Positions 25,118 to 25,212 of a stretch of 25,212 nucleotides of DNA are shown here, piece by piece. The translations under genes and the position numbers were made by a program. Source of the stretch: Nitrosomonadales bacterium. GTDB taxonomy: Bacteria; Pseudomonadota; Gammaproteobacteria; Burkholderiales; Gallionellaceae. Each line of letters opens with the position of its first letter. Positions within the stretch are counted from its first letter, which is position 1. Below the pieces are notes generated by a model. The model did no database searches, had not been told where the DNA came from, and worked only from the letters and a program-made list of their open reading frames with translations. The stretch covers positions 1 to 25,212 of the forward strand of contig JADJWO010000007.1 of the NCBI GenBank assembly GCA_016716325.1, in the 5' to 3' direction.

Positions 25118-25212
25118 TGCAGATGAAAACACCGCCCCGGATGCTGCTTGCCTGCGCGCTGTTGACAGGAACGCTGACCGCTCAGGCCGCCGCCGTCTGC
25201 ACCGTGCAGACC
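25117..25212 (+). CDS. SCPU-family pilus subunit or tip adhesin (CsuE-like), 5' end only
   Basis: The ATG at 25117 overlaps the usher stop by one base. The 32 visible residues are a signal peptide (MKTPPRMLLACALLTGTLTA) followed by AVCTVQT, the Cys-containing start typical of Csu tip subunits with SCPU domains. Gene order chaperone-usher-tip agrees with csuC-csuD-csuE. The rest lies beyond the window. Confidence 0.7.
   Translation, partial: MQMKTPPRMLLACALLTGTLTAQAAAVCTVQT

Overview
The window looks like chromosomal DNA of a GC-rich proteobacterium. I favour a betaproteobacterium of the Gallionella/Sideroxydans type, because of the APS-reductase sulfate assimilation operon, the SrkA-CobD pair, the Neisseria dRS3-like ATTCCCGC...GCGGGAAT palindromes and the archaic (spore coat U) pili. 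This is judged by protein resemblance only. Almost every conserved gene is broken by one or more single-base frameshifts, mostly in homopolymers. I therefore annotate whole genes across the breaks and treat most breaks as consensus errors. Exceptions with clean frames are umuC-lexA, higA and the pilin subunits.

Layout. 1-1282 (-): 5' part of a GspE/PilB-type ATPase. 1585-3503 (-): srkA and a CobD/CbiB-like membrane protein. 3607-3822: an 80-bp dispersed repeat followed by a 136-bp imperfect palindrome. 3824-9813 (-): sulfate assimilation genes in the order TSUP transporter, cysI, cysH, cysD, cysN, with REP hairpins between cysD and cysN and one REP inside cysI. 9929-10909 (+): a heavily broken, divergent cysB. 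10899-11243 (+): a broken XRE regulator. 11477-13312 (-): a UmuD/LexA-like repressor and a Y-family polymerase, followed upstream by the second, inverted copy of the 80-bp repeat.

13663-17191 (-): a regulatory block with a NarL-type response regulator, a histidine kinase with a 7TM sensor module, and a SARP/BTAD-type activator. 17305-19843 (-): a short secreted protein with an SCPU-like tail and three SCPU pilin subunits. 20148-21773: a toxin-antitoxin patch (higBA, an mqsA remnant, vapBC). 21939-25212 (+): chaperone, usher and the start of an SCPU tip subunit. Together the last two blocks form one archaic chaperone-usher (Csu-like) pilus locus, split by the toxin-antitoxin patch.

The most interesting signal is an 18-bp element, CGCTCGGYCAGTTCTCGG, present three times and only around the pilus genes. 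Each copy is oriented toward pilus genes, consists of CTCGG direct repeats with an 11-bp period, and is followed after exactly 11 bp by a TAnnnT -10-like hexamer. That geometry resembles promoters activated by SARP/OmpR-type winged-helix proteins, and a SARP/BTAD regulator is encoded a few kb away. I propose that the two-component/SARP block controls the split pilus locus through these sites.
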